From positions 38,470-102,469 of the forward strand of contig JBEKDA010000016.1 of NCBI GenBank assembly GCA_050014595.1: a stretch of DNA of 64,000 nt, read 5' to 3'. A program made the translations under genes and the position numbers. The stretch is from PALSA-129 sp050014595 (GTDB lineage Bacteria > Acidobacteriota > Terriglobia > Bryobacterales > Bryobacteraceae). Shown here one piece after another: positions 50,431 through 58,644 of the stretch. The stretch's first letter is position 1. The number at the start of each line of letters is the position of its first letter. Under the pieces are notes generated by a model. That model searched no databases, was not told the origin of the DNA, and saw only the letters and a program-made list of their open reading frames with translations.

Positions 50431-52476
50431 GTGAACGAACGAGAGAAAAGCCTGATGCAGACGCTGGACATGTCCAACCCGAAATTTCGGGCGTGGGTAG
50501 GACTGCTCGGGGCGGTCATTCTATGGGGCGCCCTCGCATACAGCCTGCAGTTGCGCAATGGCCTGGCTGAGACCGGGATGCGCGACCAGATTTCCTGGGG
50601 CCTGTACATTTCGAACTTCGTTTTCTTTATCGGGATCAGCCATGCAGGGACCTTGATTTCCGCCATTCTCAGGGTCACCGACGCGGATTGGCGGCGGCCT
50701 ATCACGAGAATGGCGGAAGGCATCACGGTGGTGGCCCTGTGCATCGGCGGCACGATGGTGCTGATCGACCTCGGACGGCCCGACCGCGCGCTGAACCTGT
50801 TCCGCTACCCGCGGATCCAATCGCCCATTGTCTGGGATGTGCTTTCCGTCAGCACGTACCTCACCGGGTGCTTGATCTACTTCTACCTGCCGTTAATGCC
50901 GGACCTGGCAATCCTCGCCGAGGAGGCCAACCTGGGTAGCTTCCGGCGCCGCGTCTACCAGCTTCTTTCGCTGGGGTGGAGGGGAACGCCCGGCGAGTGG
51001 CGCCTGCTGGAGAAGGCGATTTCGGTGACGGCGGTCATGATCATTCCGCTGGCTATCTCGGTCCACACGGTGGTGTCGTGGATCTTCGCGATGACGCTGC
51101 GGCCCGGTTGGGACAGCAGCATCTTTGGGCCGTATTTCGTGGTGGGAGCCATTTATTCGGGCGCCGCCGCGGTGGTGCTGGCGATGTGCATCCTGCGGAG
51201 CGTGCTGCGCCTGGAGGAATACCTCGAACCCGTGCACTTCCGCAACCTGGGGCTGCTGCTGCTCTCCTTCTCGTTGTTGTACCTGTATTTCAACGTGAAC
51301 GAATACCTGACGGTGGGTTACAAGTTTCAGGGCGGCGAGAAACTGCTGCTCGACCGGCTGTTCAGGGGCGACTACGCGCCGTACTTCTGGACCGTTCAGG
51401 TGGTGGGAGTGCTTCTCCCGATGCTGCTGATGATGGCGGTGCTCGGCCCCAGGCGCTACCGGCATTTCACCGTGCCGGGCTTGGGGCTGGCTTCGTTCCT
51501 GGCGATTGCCGGCGCCTGGGCCAAGCGTTACCTCATCGTGGTGCCGACGCTTTCCAGCCCCTTCCTGCCCATCCAGCGGGTTCCGGAGAGTTGGGGCCAC
51601 TATACTCCGACCTGGATTGAATGGTCGATCACCGCGGCCGCCTTTGCCGCGTTTCTGCTTCTTTACACCCTGCTCGTGAAATTCTTCCCGGTGGTGTCGG
51701 TGTGGGAGACGCGGCATATGGGGCCGCCCGCCGAAGAGATGGAGACCGTATCCGCCTTCGGTCCGCGGGCGTGGAGTTCCGCGGCGCGACTTTCGCTGAT
51801 ATTGGTGGGCATCCTGCTGGCTGGCGCGACGCTGGCCCGTGCGCAAGAGAAACCGGTGGCGGGGCCCACGACGCTCTCGGTGACCTGGAGCAACCTTCCA
51901 CCGGCGGCGGCGCCTCAGATGGAGGACGCACGCACCACTCCGGCGCCGGCCGCGCCGTGGCAAATCGGCGTTTTTGCCGGAGGCATGCCGCACTTCTGGA
52001 ACTCGCCCGGCGATGCGGTCAAGAGCCCGGACGTCTACCCCGTCGTCTCGGTGGCCGCGCAGTTGAAGGACGCCAAAGGCTGGGCGCTCTCCTTCCAGCC
52101 GGTGAAGTTCAAGTTGAAGACGTCTCTCGGGTGGCTGGATTTCGGCGCGCGGCCTACCGACGATGAGGGCAAAGTGGCATTGGTGGTCCGCGATCGCCGT
52201 TACGGGAGCTATCCCGTCTCGGTAGCCTACCCCGGAGACGGCGTGCACCAGCCCAGCCTTGGCGAAACGATCGTCGAGTTCGGGCTGCGTCCCGCTCCCG
52301 CGCTGCCGGAAGGCGGCGTGCTGACATCGCCGACTTTCACTCCCGAGATCGGCCTGCCATTTGTGCTTTTCTACGGCTCGATGTGGTGCGTTTTCGCGTA
52401 CTCGCTGGGGTACCTGGTGGTTTGGAAAATGCGCGCGGTGCGGCAGGGAATCGCGCTGAAGCCGGACGCCCGGTGA
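50431..52476 (+). CDS. nrfD: NrfD/PsrC-type quinone-interacting membrane protein with extra C-terminal domain
   Basis: 681 residues, long for the family (300-450). It starts at GTG 50431 behind GGGAGG. Residues 25-430 are the NrfD-type polytopic core, with about ten hydrophobic segments (QISWGLYISNFVFFIGISHAG is the family start). After another hydrophobic segment (ARLSLILVGILLAGATLARAQ) about 180 residues of beta-rich periplasmic-type sequence follow (GVFAGGMPHFWNSPGDAVKSP; FQPVKFKLKTSLGWLDFGARP), and a last transmembrane helix. The core should bind quinone/quinol. The added domain is unidentified; it could dock the cupredoxin or cytochromes. Confidence 0.85.
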   Translation: MNEREKSLMQTLDMSNPKFRAWVGLLGAVILWGALAYSLQLRNGLAETGMRDQISWGLYISNFVFFIGISHAGTLISAILRVTDADWRRPITRMAEGITVVALCIGGTMVLIDLGRPDRALNLFRYPRIQSPIVWDVLSVSTYLTGCLIYFYLPLMPDLAILAEEANLGSFRRRVYQLLSLGWRGTPGEWRLLEKAISVTAVMIIPLAISVHTVVSWIFAMTLRPGWDSSIFGPYFVVGAIYSGAAAVVLAMCILRSVLRLEEYLEPVHFRNLGLLLLSFSLLYLYFNVNEYLTVGYKFQGGEKLLLDRLFRGDYAPYFWTVQVVGVLLPMLLMMAVLGPRRYRHFTVPGLGLASFLAIAGAWAKRYLIVVPTLSSPFLPIQRVPESWGHYTPTWIEWSITAAAFAAFLLLYTLLVKFFPVVSVWETRHMGPPAEEMETVSAFGPRAWSSAARLSLILVGILLAGATLARAQEKPVAGPTTLSVTWSNLPPAAAPQMEDARTTPAPAAPWQIGVFAGGMPHFWNSPGDAVKSPDVYPVVSVAAQLKDAKGWALSFQPVKFKLKTSLGWLDFGARPTDDEGKVALVVRDRRYGSYPVSVAYPGDGVHQPSLGETIVEFGLRPAPALPEGGVLTSPTFTPEIGLPFVLFYGSMWCVFAYSLGYLVVWKMRAVRQGIALKPDAR

Positions 52477-52562
52477 CGAAGAGGAGCTCCGAAGCGCTCG
52501 CCCCATCGCGCGCCTGCGAGTTCCTTCTCTCTGCTATACTTCCGTCAAAGGAGACGTTGGGT

Positions 52563-53012
52563 TTGGAGGGTCGACACTGGCGGCAAAGGGCGAAAGGCCT
52601 CCCCTGGGCCTCGTGTCCGGCCACGCTCCTGGCGGCATGGCGCTCAGCCTCGGCTGCGCTCCTACTCCTTGTTTTCCTGATCCCGTACGGTTCCGGTTTG
52701 GCCGCGCTCGCCGAACGCGAGAACTCGGCCTGCGGCATGCAGTGCTGCAAAGGCTCCCAGGCCAGTTGCTGCCGAAGATCCGGCAAGAACGCGCACCGGG
52801 ATGGCCCAGGCTGGATCGCTTCATCGAAGTGCCCATGTGGTTGCGAACAACTTCCCGCGGCATCCGGCACGCTTTCGGCGAGTCTGGTGACAGCCCGGGT
52901 CGAGGTCACCCCAGTCCTCGCAGTGTCGCATCTGCGAATCTTGGCCGGCTCACCGCGTGGATCCTCCGAGGCTGGTTTCGCACTCTTTGAACGGCCGCCG
53001 CCCTGCGTCTAG
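52563..53012 (+). CDS. Cys-rich membrane/exported protein, unknown
   Basis: About 149 residues from a TTG at 52563, chosen for AAAGGAG 9 bases upstream; a GTG at 52473 overlapping the nrfD stop is the alternative. A hydrophobic segment (SASAALLLLVFLIPYGSGLAA) leads to two cysteine groups, CGMQCCKGSQASCC and CPCGC. These could bind metal or form disulfides. The rest is Ala/Ser/Arg-rich. I recall similar small proteins near acidobacterial receptors, but have no function to offer. Confidence 0.5.
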   Translation: MEGRHWRQRAKGLPWASCPATLLAAWRSASAALLLLVFLIPYGSGLAALAERENSACGMQCCKGSQASCCRRSGKNAHRDGPGWIASSKCPCGCEQLPAASGTLSASLVTARVEVTPVLAVSHLRILAGSPRGSSEAGFALFERPPPCV

Positions 53013-53032
53013 CCCCAATCCTCTTCACTTAA

Positions 53033-53121
53033 GTGGGACAGGCCATCGTCTTTCGTGGCCTGTCGTGCCGCGCCGAAGCACGAGCGCTTGACAGACGACG
53101 TAAACCGATCGTCTGTCCCAC
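53033..53121 (-). repeat. 88-bp imperfect inverted repeat, copy 3 (inside the island, reversed)
   Basis: Read on the minus strand it begins GTGGGACAGACGATCGGTT and ends GATGGCCTGTCCCAC, matching copies 1 and 2. It fills most of the gap before the TonB receptor gene. Confidence 0.85.
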
Positions 53122-53177
53122 TCGGCTGCGGCCAACCATCCAACGCAGGGAAGGAGTCCTGAACCAGGAGATTCGAA

Positions 53178-55379
53178 ATGAAAAGTATTTCAATGAAGTG
53201 CGGCCTTCTATGTTTGCTGGCAGTGCCCATCCTGATAGCCGCCACCGGCAGTGTTCGCGGCATCGTACACGATCCGCAGCACCGCCCGCTGCCGGGCGCG
53301 CAGGTCGTTCTTCACGGCCGGAATGCAGCCGACACGAAAACCGTGCAATCCGACGGTAACGGTGAGTTTCAGATCAACGATGTTCCGGAGGGGGCATATA
53401 CCCTCGATGTCTCCGCCCAGGGTTTCCGGCTGCTTGAGCGGCAGATTGTCGTGACGGCGGACAAGCCGCCCGTCCTGCACTTTCGACTCGAACTCGCGCC
53501 CGTAAGTACAAGCATCGAAGTTTCCGGCGCCGTCAGCAGGTTGAACCCGCAGACATCAACCGTTCAAACCATGGTTTCCCCGGAGGACATCGCTCAGACC
53601 GCGGGCGCCGATCAAACCAACAGCCTCGCCATGATCACCGACTTTACGCCGGGAGCTTATATGGTTCACGACATGCTCCACATGCGCGGCGGCCATCAGG
53701 TGAACTGGTTTTTCGACGGCATCCCCGTGGTGAACACGAACATTGCGGCCAATGTGGCGCCGCTCATCAATCCGAAGAACGTGGAAGAACTGGAGGTCGA
53801 GCGCGGCGGATACTCCAGCGAGTATGGCGATCGGACATACGGATTCTTCAACGTGGTGACGCCTTCCGGCTTCGAGCGCAACAACGAGGCCGAATTGACG
53901 CTGTCCGCCGGGAATTTTTATTCCACGGACGATCAGTTGAGTTTCGGCAGCCACACGCAGCGTTTTGCCTACTATGCGAGCGTGGATGGAAATCGCTCGC
54001 AACTGGGACTGGGCACGCCGGTTTCGCAAGCCATTCACGACCAGGATAGCGGCGTGGGCGGATTTCTTTCTCTCCTCTTGAATCCCAACACCAAGGATCA
54101 ATTCCGCTGGATCGCCTCGCTGCGCGAAGATCATTATCAGATTCCCAATGACCAAAACGATCAGAGCGACGGCATTCGCGATGTCAATCTGGAAAAAGAC
54201 TACTTAGCGGGCTTCCATTGGACTCACAGCTTCTCCGACGGCGTGGAGTTTACGCTCTCCCCGTATTTCCATTACAACAACGCACACTACTTAAACGGAC
54301 CGCAGGATACGCCCTTCATTCTCGACGACAATATCCGTTCGAATTACATGGGCGCCCGGTCCGTTCTGCACGTGCAAAAGGGGCGAAACGATGCGCACGC
54401 GGGCATCGAAGTGTGGGGCCAGCATGACAATACCTTTTTCGGACTCACGGCCAATCCCGGCGGAAGCGTACTGAATCAGCAGGAGAAGCATTGGGCCAAC
54501 TCGGACGCACTGTTTCTGGAAGATCAATACAAGGCGGCCTCGTGGCTCACCCTGGACCTTGGGATCCGCCTCACACATTATGCGGGGCTGGTGAATGAGA
54601 ACGCCGCCGATCCGCGAATCGGCGCGGCCATACGGATTCCCCGTCTGAACTGGACTCTGCACGGCTACTATGCGTATTACTACCAACCGCCTCCGCTCGA
54701 CAGCCTGGCCGGTCCGTCGCTCCAGTTTGCGATTGCGCAAGGATATGGTTTCATCCCGCTGCGGGGCGAGCGTGATATTCAGCATGACATCGGGTTGAGC
54801 ATCCCCGTGCGCGGGTGGGCGCTCGACGTGGACCGTTTCCACACCAGCGTGCGCAATTTCCTGGACCATGACGTGATCGGCAATTCCGGCATCTTTATCC
54901 CGCTGACGGACCTGGCTGCGATCATCAGCGGCACGGAAGTCACCATACGTTCGCCGCGGCTCTTCCATGTGGCCCGGTGGCGCCTCGCGTATTCCAATCA
55001 GATTGCGCAGGGAATCGGCCCCGTCACCGGAGGTTTATTGGAATTCTCCGCCCCTGGTAGCTTCTTCCTCGATCACGATCAGCGCAACACCGTGACTTCC
55101 GTCCTCACCTTGAGCCTGCCGGGCCATGCGTGGGCGACGCCCGCGTACCAGTTCGGCTCCGGCTTTCTCAATGGCGACGGTCCCGCGCACCTGCCGCCGC
55201 ACTCCACGTTCGACCTGTCGATCGGCAAAACATTCCGCGAGAACGTGACCATTTCCGCCAATGCGGTCAACATCGCCAATACCCGCTACCTGTTAGACAC
55301 AAGCAACACTTTCGGCGGGACACACTACATCAACCCTCGCCAGATTTATGGTGAAGTCAGCTACCGGTTTCACTTTTGA
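53178..55379 (+). CDS. TonB-dependent receptor with carboxypeptidase-regulatory-like domain
   Basis: 733 residues from ATG 53178 behind AGGAGATT. A signal peptide (MKCGLLCLLAVPILIAATG) is followed by the CarboxypepD_reg domain (GSVRGIVHDPQHRPLPGAQVVL to about residue 105). A plug (QTMVSPEDIAQTAGADQT; MRGGHQVNWFFDGIPV) and a 22-strand-type barrel follow, ending GEVSYRFHF with the aromatic last residue. It should import a ligand, for example a metal chelate or cobalamin, with TonB energy. Being the last gene before attR, it may serve copper, heme or iron supply to the module. The ligand is unknown. Confidence 0.88.
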   Translation: MKSISMKCGLLCLLAVPILIAATGSVRGIVHDPQHRPLPGAQVVLHGRNAADTKTVQSDGNGEFQINDVPEGAYTLDVSAQGFRLLERQIVVTADKPPVLHFRLELAPVSTSIEVSGAVSRLNPQTSTVQTMVSPEDIAQTAGADQTNSLAMITDFTPGAYMVHDMLHMRGGHQVNWFFDGIPVVNTNIAANVAPLINPKNVEELEVERGGYSSEYGDRTYGFFNVVTPSGFERNNEAELTLSAGNFYSTDDQLSFGSHTQRFAYYASVDGNRSQLGLGTPVSQAIHDQDSGVGGFLSLLLNPNTKDQFRWIASLREDHYQIPNDQNDQSDGIRDVNLEKDYLAGFHWTHSFSDGVEFTLSPYFHYNNAHYLNGPQDTPFILDDNIRSNYMGARSVLHVQKGRNDAHAGIEVWGQHDNTFFGLTANPGGSVLNQQEKHWANSDALFLEDQYKAASWLTLDLGIRLTHYAGLVNENAADPRIGAAIRIPRLNWTLHGYYAYYYQPPPLDSLAGPSLQFAIAQGYGFIPLRGERDIQHDIGLSIPVRGWALDVDRFHTSVRNFLDHDVIGNSGIFIPLTDLAAIISGTEVTIRSPRLFHVARWRLAYSNQIAQGIGPVTGGLLEFSAPGSFFLDHDQRNTVTSVLTLSLPGHAWATPAYQFGSGFLNGDGPAHLPPHSTFDLSIGKTFRENVTISANAVNIANTRYLLDTSNTFGGTHYINPRQIYGEVSYRFHF

Positions 55380-55488
55380 CCGCGAGCCAGCCGGGCCGGT
55401 GTAGTGCATCGCAGGGGATGGCCGCGATTACGACCGGCTTCCTACCGGCGGGAGGCGACGGTGTTTGCCCGTGGGCTGCGATACGCCG

Positions 55489-55537
55489 TGGATTGTGGTT
55501 CCAGTGGCCGTGGGTTCAAATCCCACCACCCACCCCA
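55489..55537 (+). repeat. attR: 49-bp copy of the tRNA-His 3' half
   Basis: Identical to 39959-40007, from the anticodon stem to CCA. The sequence before it cannot form the 5' half of a tRNA, so it is not a second tRNA gene. It marks the right end of the island. Confidence 0.9.
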
Positions 55538-55658
55538 TTTTAGGATCAACAACTTACAGACGGGCACAGGAAAACTTGAGGGGTCCGGGAAACAGTGTTA
55601 GGATCACCCGGCATTCGCGTGACGGTGTATCGCGCAGTGTATAATTGCGCGAACACAC

Positions 55659-56150
55659 ATGCCACTGTCTGCCGGGACCCGCCTAGCGCACTACGAAATC
55701 TTGGGAGCTATCGGAGCGGGAGCCATGGGAGAGGTTTACCGCGCCCGCGATACCCGGCTGGGACGGCAAGTGGCGCTCAAAGTCCTGCCTACCGATCTGG
55801 CGGACGACGTCACCCGGCGCCGGCGGTTCGAACAGGAAGCGCGCGCCGTCGCCGCGCTCAACCACCCCAATGTCGTAAGCGTCTATGACGTCGGAGACGA
55901 GAACGGCGTCCACTACCTGGTCACGGAATTGGTGGACGGCGAGTCGTTGCGCGACATCATCGACCGTGGGCCCCTCCCGCTGAGAACGGCGCTCGATATC
56001 GCGGCGCAGCTAGCCGACGGGCTCGCGGCAGCGCACGCGGCCGGCATCATCCATCGCGACCTGAAGCCGGCAAACATCATGCTCACGCGCCAGGGCCGCG
56101 CCTTCTACCGCGTGGCCGCGGTCCAACCGCCGTCCACGATCATAGAATGA
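55659..56150 (+). pseudogene. Truncated serine/threonine protein kinase
   Basis: The frame encodes the first half of a bacterial Hanks-type kinase: glycine loop GAIGAGAMGEVYRA, VALKVLP (ATP-binding Lys) and IIHRDLKPANIMLT (catalytic loop). Homology stops after RQGR near 56098, just before the metal-binding DFG, and the last residues are read through into the end of the convergent SDR gene. Without DFG and the C-lobe it cannot be an active kinase. Acidobacterial kinases of this type normally continue with a C-terminal WD40 or TPR sensor. TATAAT at 55640-55645 is a possible -10. Confidence 0.75.
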
Positions 56151-56902
56151 CCGGTGACGTATGAAGCTGCTCCGGAGCACAGCCAAAGAACGGCTTCGGC
56201 TGCCTCTTCGGGCCGGCCAATCCTGCCCAAGGCGACCATGTCCTCGTACCTTTTGATAATCGCCTCCCTCGCTTCCGGGTTCCCACCGCTCATTTGGTCA
56301 AACACGTTTTCGAGCATAGGGGTTTTAAAGCCTCCGGCTACCAGAGCATTTACGCGGACTCCGTGCCGCGCGTATTCAAGCGCCGCCGATTTAGTGAGCG
56401 CGAGAACGCCGGCCTTCGCGGCGGCATAAAATGATGCCTGTGGTACACCGCCGAGCCCATTTACCGATGACGTGTTCACGATGGCGCCGCCGGGTGGCTC
56501 CTGCCTCAACATCTGGCGAATCTCCTGCTTCATACAAAGCCAAACGCTTTTGAGGTTCAGAGCTATTGACCTGTCAAACTGTTCCTCGTCGAAATCAGCC
56601 GTCATAGCAAACGGTTCTTCCACGGACGCGGCATTGTTGAAGGCACAGTCTAATCTGCCATGCGCGCCCACCGTCTTTTCGATTAGGGCCTGTACCTGCT
56701 CGGCCCGGGACACGTCGGCGGGCACGAAGGTCGCTATCCCGCCCGCAGCCCGGATCTCATGCACCACTTGATTTCCTCGCTCAATGCCGCGTGCTGCCAG
56801 GACAACACTGGCGCCTGCCCGCGCGAAGGCCAGTGCCGTTGCGCGCCCGATACCGGAGCTTCCACCCGTCACGAGAGCCACCTTGCCTCTCAGTTGTTCC
56901 AT
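56105..56902 (-). CDS. Short-chain dehydrogenase/reductase
   Basis: 265 residues of classical SDR. It has VTGGSSGIGRATALAFARAGA (cofactor), FNNAAS in place of NNAG, VNTSSVNGLG (Ser) and FYAAAKAGVLALT, where the usual Tyr-x3-Lys is Y-A-A-A-K. GHSMIVDGGWTAAT is the C-terminus. It probably oxidises or reduces an alcohol or ketone with NAD(P). The substrate is unknown. Its stop lies within 10 bp of the kinase truncation point. Confidence 0.88.
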   Translation of the reverse strand: MEQLRGKVALVTGGSSGIGRATALAFARAGASVVLAARGIERGNQVVHEIRAAGGIATFVPADVSRAEQVQALIEKTVGAHGRLDCAFNNAASVEEPFAMTADFDEEQFDRSIALNLKSVWLCMKQEIRQMLRQEPPGGAIVNTSSVNGLGGVPQASFYAAAKAGVLALTKSAALEYARHGVRVNALVAGGFKTPMLENVFDQMSGGNPEAREAIIKRYEDMVALGRIGRPEEAAEAVLWLCSGAASYVTGHSMIVDGGWTAATR

Positions 56903-56939
56903 CCCTTCCTCCCCATAAGTAGAAAGCCGCTCGATTCAT

Positions 56940-57130
56940 CCCTGCATCCGCGACCGCGTCCTCGCCGAAGCGGTAGGACTCTGACTCGAGCATCCAGCGG
57001 TACTCATCATCCGCCCAGCGGACGCGAAACTCGAACGCCGTATCGGCTCGGGCTGCGACAGCGGAACGGACCTGAGCGAGCACGTGCGCGCGGTCCGACT
57101 TCGCAAACGTGGGCTCCTCGGTGAGCCCCG
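56940..57130 (-). pseudogene. PAS-domain (sensor protein) remnant
   Basis: The minus strand reads SDRAHVLAQVRSAVAARADT, FEFRVRWADDEYRWM and then loses similarity around YRFGEDAVADAG. FxFRVRxxDxEYRW is the PAS_3/PAC motif of sensor kinases. There is no start, no kinase domain and no continuation, so this is a gene fragment left by rearrangement. Confidence 0.5.
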
Positions 57131-57137
57131 TTCCAGC

Positions 57138-58505
57138 CTATTGGAACCCGTAAGGCGCTCGCTGCGGCCGGCTCAGCATGGTATTGGCTTGGTCGTCGTT
57201 CTTGAACCGCTCCTTCGCGGGATCCCAATACAACTTGCGCTTGGTCTTCATCGCAATATGGTGCAGCAAGCAAGTCGAGCACGCCCGGTGCGCGATTTCG
57301 GCGGGTGCGATCGTCTCCTTGCGGGTCCGTATGCACTCGAGCCAGTTCCCGTGATGTTCGTCGCTGGTGTAGAGGTGAATCTCGTTCGGCCCGATCACAC
57401 TGTCCAGGATCTTCGGATCGCTGGCCGCCAGCGGCTGCCCTTGGTTTGGCCCGCCCGGATCGCTGGCCGTCACATTCTCCTCGCGCGTCACAAAGATCCA
57501 ACCCTTCGTGCCGATGAACTTGATCCCGTTCGGGTAGTCGCCGGAGATCGACATGGTCATGCCGTTCGCGTACCGGGCTTCCGTCTGGAACTTCCCGTGC
57601 ACGTTCCATAATCCATGCGCCGGGAATTCGGCGGTTCCCCAGATCTCCACCGGCCCGGTAAGCTCCGTGTTCATGCCCCAATGGGCCGTGTCCACATGGT
57701 GGGCTCCCCAACCCGTGATCATACCGGCGCCGAACTGTTCGCAGCGCAGCCATCCCGGGCGGTCGAACCCCTTCTGCGGATGCACGCGCATCTCCGTGTA
57801 GTACACTACCGGCGTGGTCCCCAGCCACGCATCGTAGTTCAGGTTCGGCGGCACCGGCATTTCCGGAGCCTCCGGTCCCGAGGGATCGCCCGGCAGACCC
57901 ACCTCCACGTGTTTCACTTCCCCGATGCGTCCGTTTCGCACCAGCTCGCAAGCCCGGTGAAACTGCTTCCACGAACGCTGCTGCGACCCGATCTGAAAAA
58001 TCCGTTTGGAAGCTCTCACCGCATCGCTCATGTACCGGCCTTCGGCAATCGTCAGCGAGGCCGGTTTCTGCAAGTACACATCCTTGCCCGCGCGCACCGC
58101 GTTCACCGCCAGAACGGCGTGCTGGTGGTCCGGCGTCGAAATCACCACAGCATCCACGTCCTTGTTCGCCAGCAGTTCACGATAGTCGCGATATCCCGTG
58201 ACGCCGTCGTATGGTTTGCCGTCCTTCGCGTAGTAACCGTTCACCAGCGTCTTGCCCTGCTCCACGCGATTCGCATCCAGATCGCACACCGCCATAATGC
58301 GGGCGAAATCGTACTTCCGGATGGCCGGCAGATCGTGCCCGCGCGAAATGCGCCCGACGCCGATCGCGCCTACGTTGATGCGGTTGCTGGGAGCCGTCTG
58401 CCCAAACACGGTTGCCGGCACAATCGTCGGGAACCCCGCCGCGACCGCTGCTCCCAGGCCTGTCTTCAGGATCGATCGCCGTGACACCGTTTGTTTCTTT
58501 GCCAT
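57138..58505 (-). CDS. Tat-exported Gfo/Idh/MocA-family oxidoreductase
   Basis: 455 residues. The Tat signal is VSRRSILKTGLGAAVAAGF. The Rossmann start is INVGAIGVGRISRGHDL, and VDAVVISTPDHQHAVLAVNAVRAGKDVYLQKPAS holds the EKP-like sugar-oxidoreductase motif (QKP here). The C-terminal half is the alpha/beta GFO domain (GWGAHHVDTAHWGM). Such exported NAD(P)-binding enzymes are abundant in Acidobacteria and act on sugars or their derivatives. The substrate is unknown. Confidence 0.88.
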   Translation of the reverse strand: MAKKQTVSRRSILKTGLGAAVAAGFPTIVPATVFGQTAPSNRINVGAIGVGRISRGHDLPAIRKYDFARIMAVCDLDANRVEQGKTLVNGYYAKDGKPYDGVTGYRDYRELLANKDVDAVVISTPDHQHAVLAVNAVRAGKDVYLQKPASLTIAEGRYMSDAVRASKRIFQIGSQQRSWKQFHRACELVRNGRIGEVKHVEVGLPGDPSGPEAPEMPVPPNLNYDAWLGTTPVVYYTEMRVHPQKGFDRPGWLRCEQFGAGMITGWGAHHVDTAHWGMNTELTGPVEIWGTAEFPAHGLWNVHGKFQTEARYANGMTMSISGDYPNGIKFIGTKGWIFVTREENVTASDPGGPNQGQPLAASDPKILDSVIGPNEIHLYTSDEHHGNWLECIRTRKETIAPAEIAHRACSTCLLHHIAMKTKRKLYWDPAKERFKNDDQANTMLSRPQRAPYGFQ

Positions 58506-58560
58506 GAAATCGTGCTCCTCTACGTCTCTCGTGTGCTGTCCGTAGCGACTCCGATGCGGG

Positions 58561-58636
58561 GCAGCCTATTCAGGCTGCGGACCCGCTTTCCAGCGGGTCC
58601 AGCCGCTTGAAAGCCGGCTGCGGGCAGGATTGCCCG
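58561..58636. repeat. Array of four adjacent hairpins
   Basis: Stems in order: GCAGCC/GGCTGC, GGACCCGCT/AGCGGGTCC, AGCCG/CGGCT and CGGGCA/TGCCCG, each starting where the last ends. It sits between the two Gfo/Idh genes on the minus strand. It is a composite intergenic repeat that may stabilise or end the upstream transcript. Confidence 0.7.
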
Positions 58637-58644
58637 CCCCACTA

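Larger units (their letters stand above)
40008..55537. mobile_element. 15.5-kb tRNA-His-integrated genomic island (respiratory cargo)
   Basis: It is bounded by perfect 49-bp copies of the tRNA-His 3' half (39959-40007 and 55489-55537). A tyrosine-recombinase C-terminal relic lies directly inside the left end and faces the tRNA, as is usual for tRNA-targeting integrases. The cargo runs from a tetraheme cytochrome to a TonB receptor and includes a two-component system, decaheme cytochrome, outer-membrane barrel, CuA protein, Fe-S protein and NrfD. With the integrase reduced to a stub, the island is probably immobile by itself. Base composition could not be measured here. Confidence 0.8.

Noticed and set aside
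55489..55537. A second tRNA-His gene
   Set aside because: Only the 3' half matches; the upstream bases cannot form the D arm or acceptor 5' strand. It is the island's right attachment copy.
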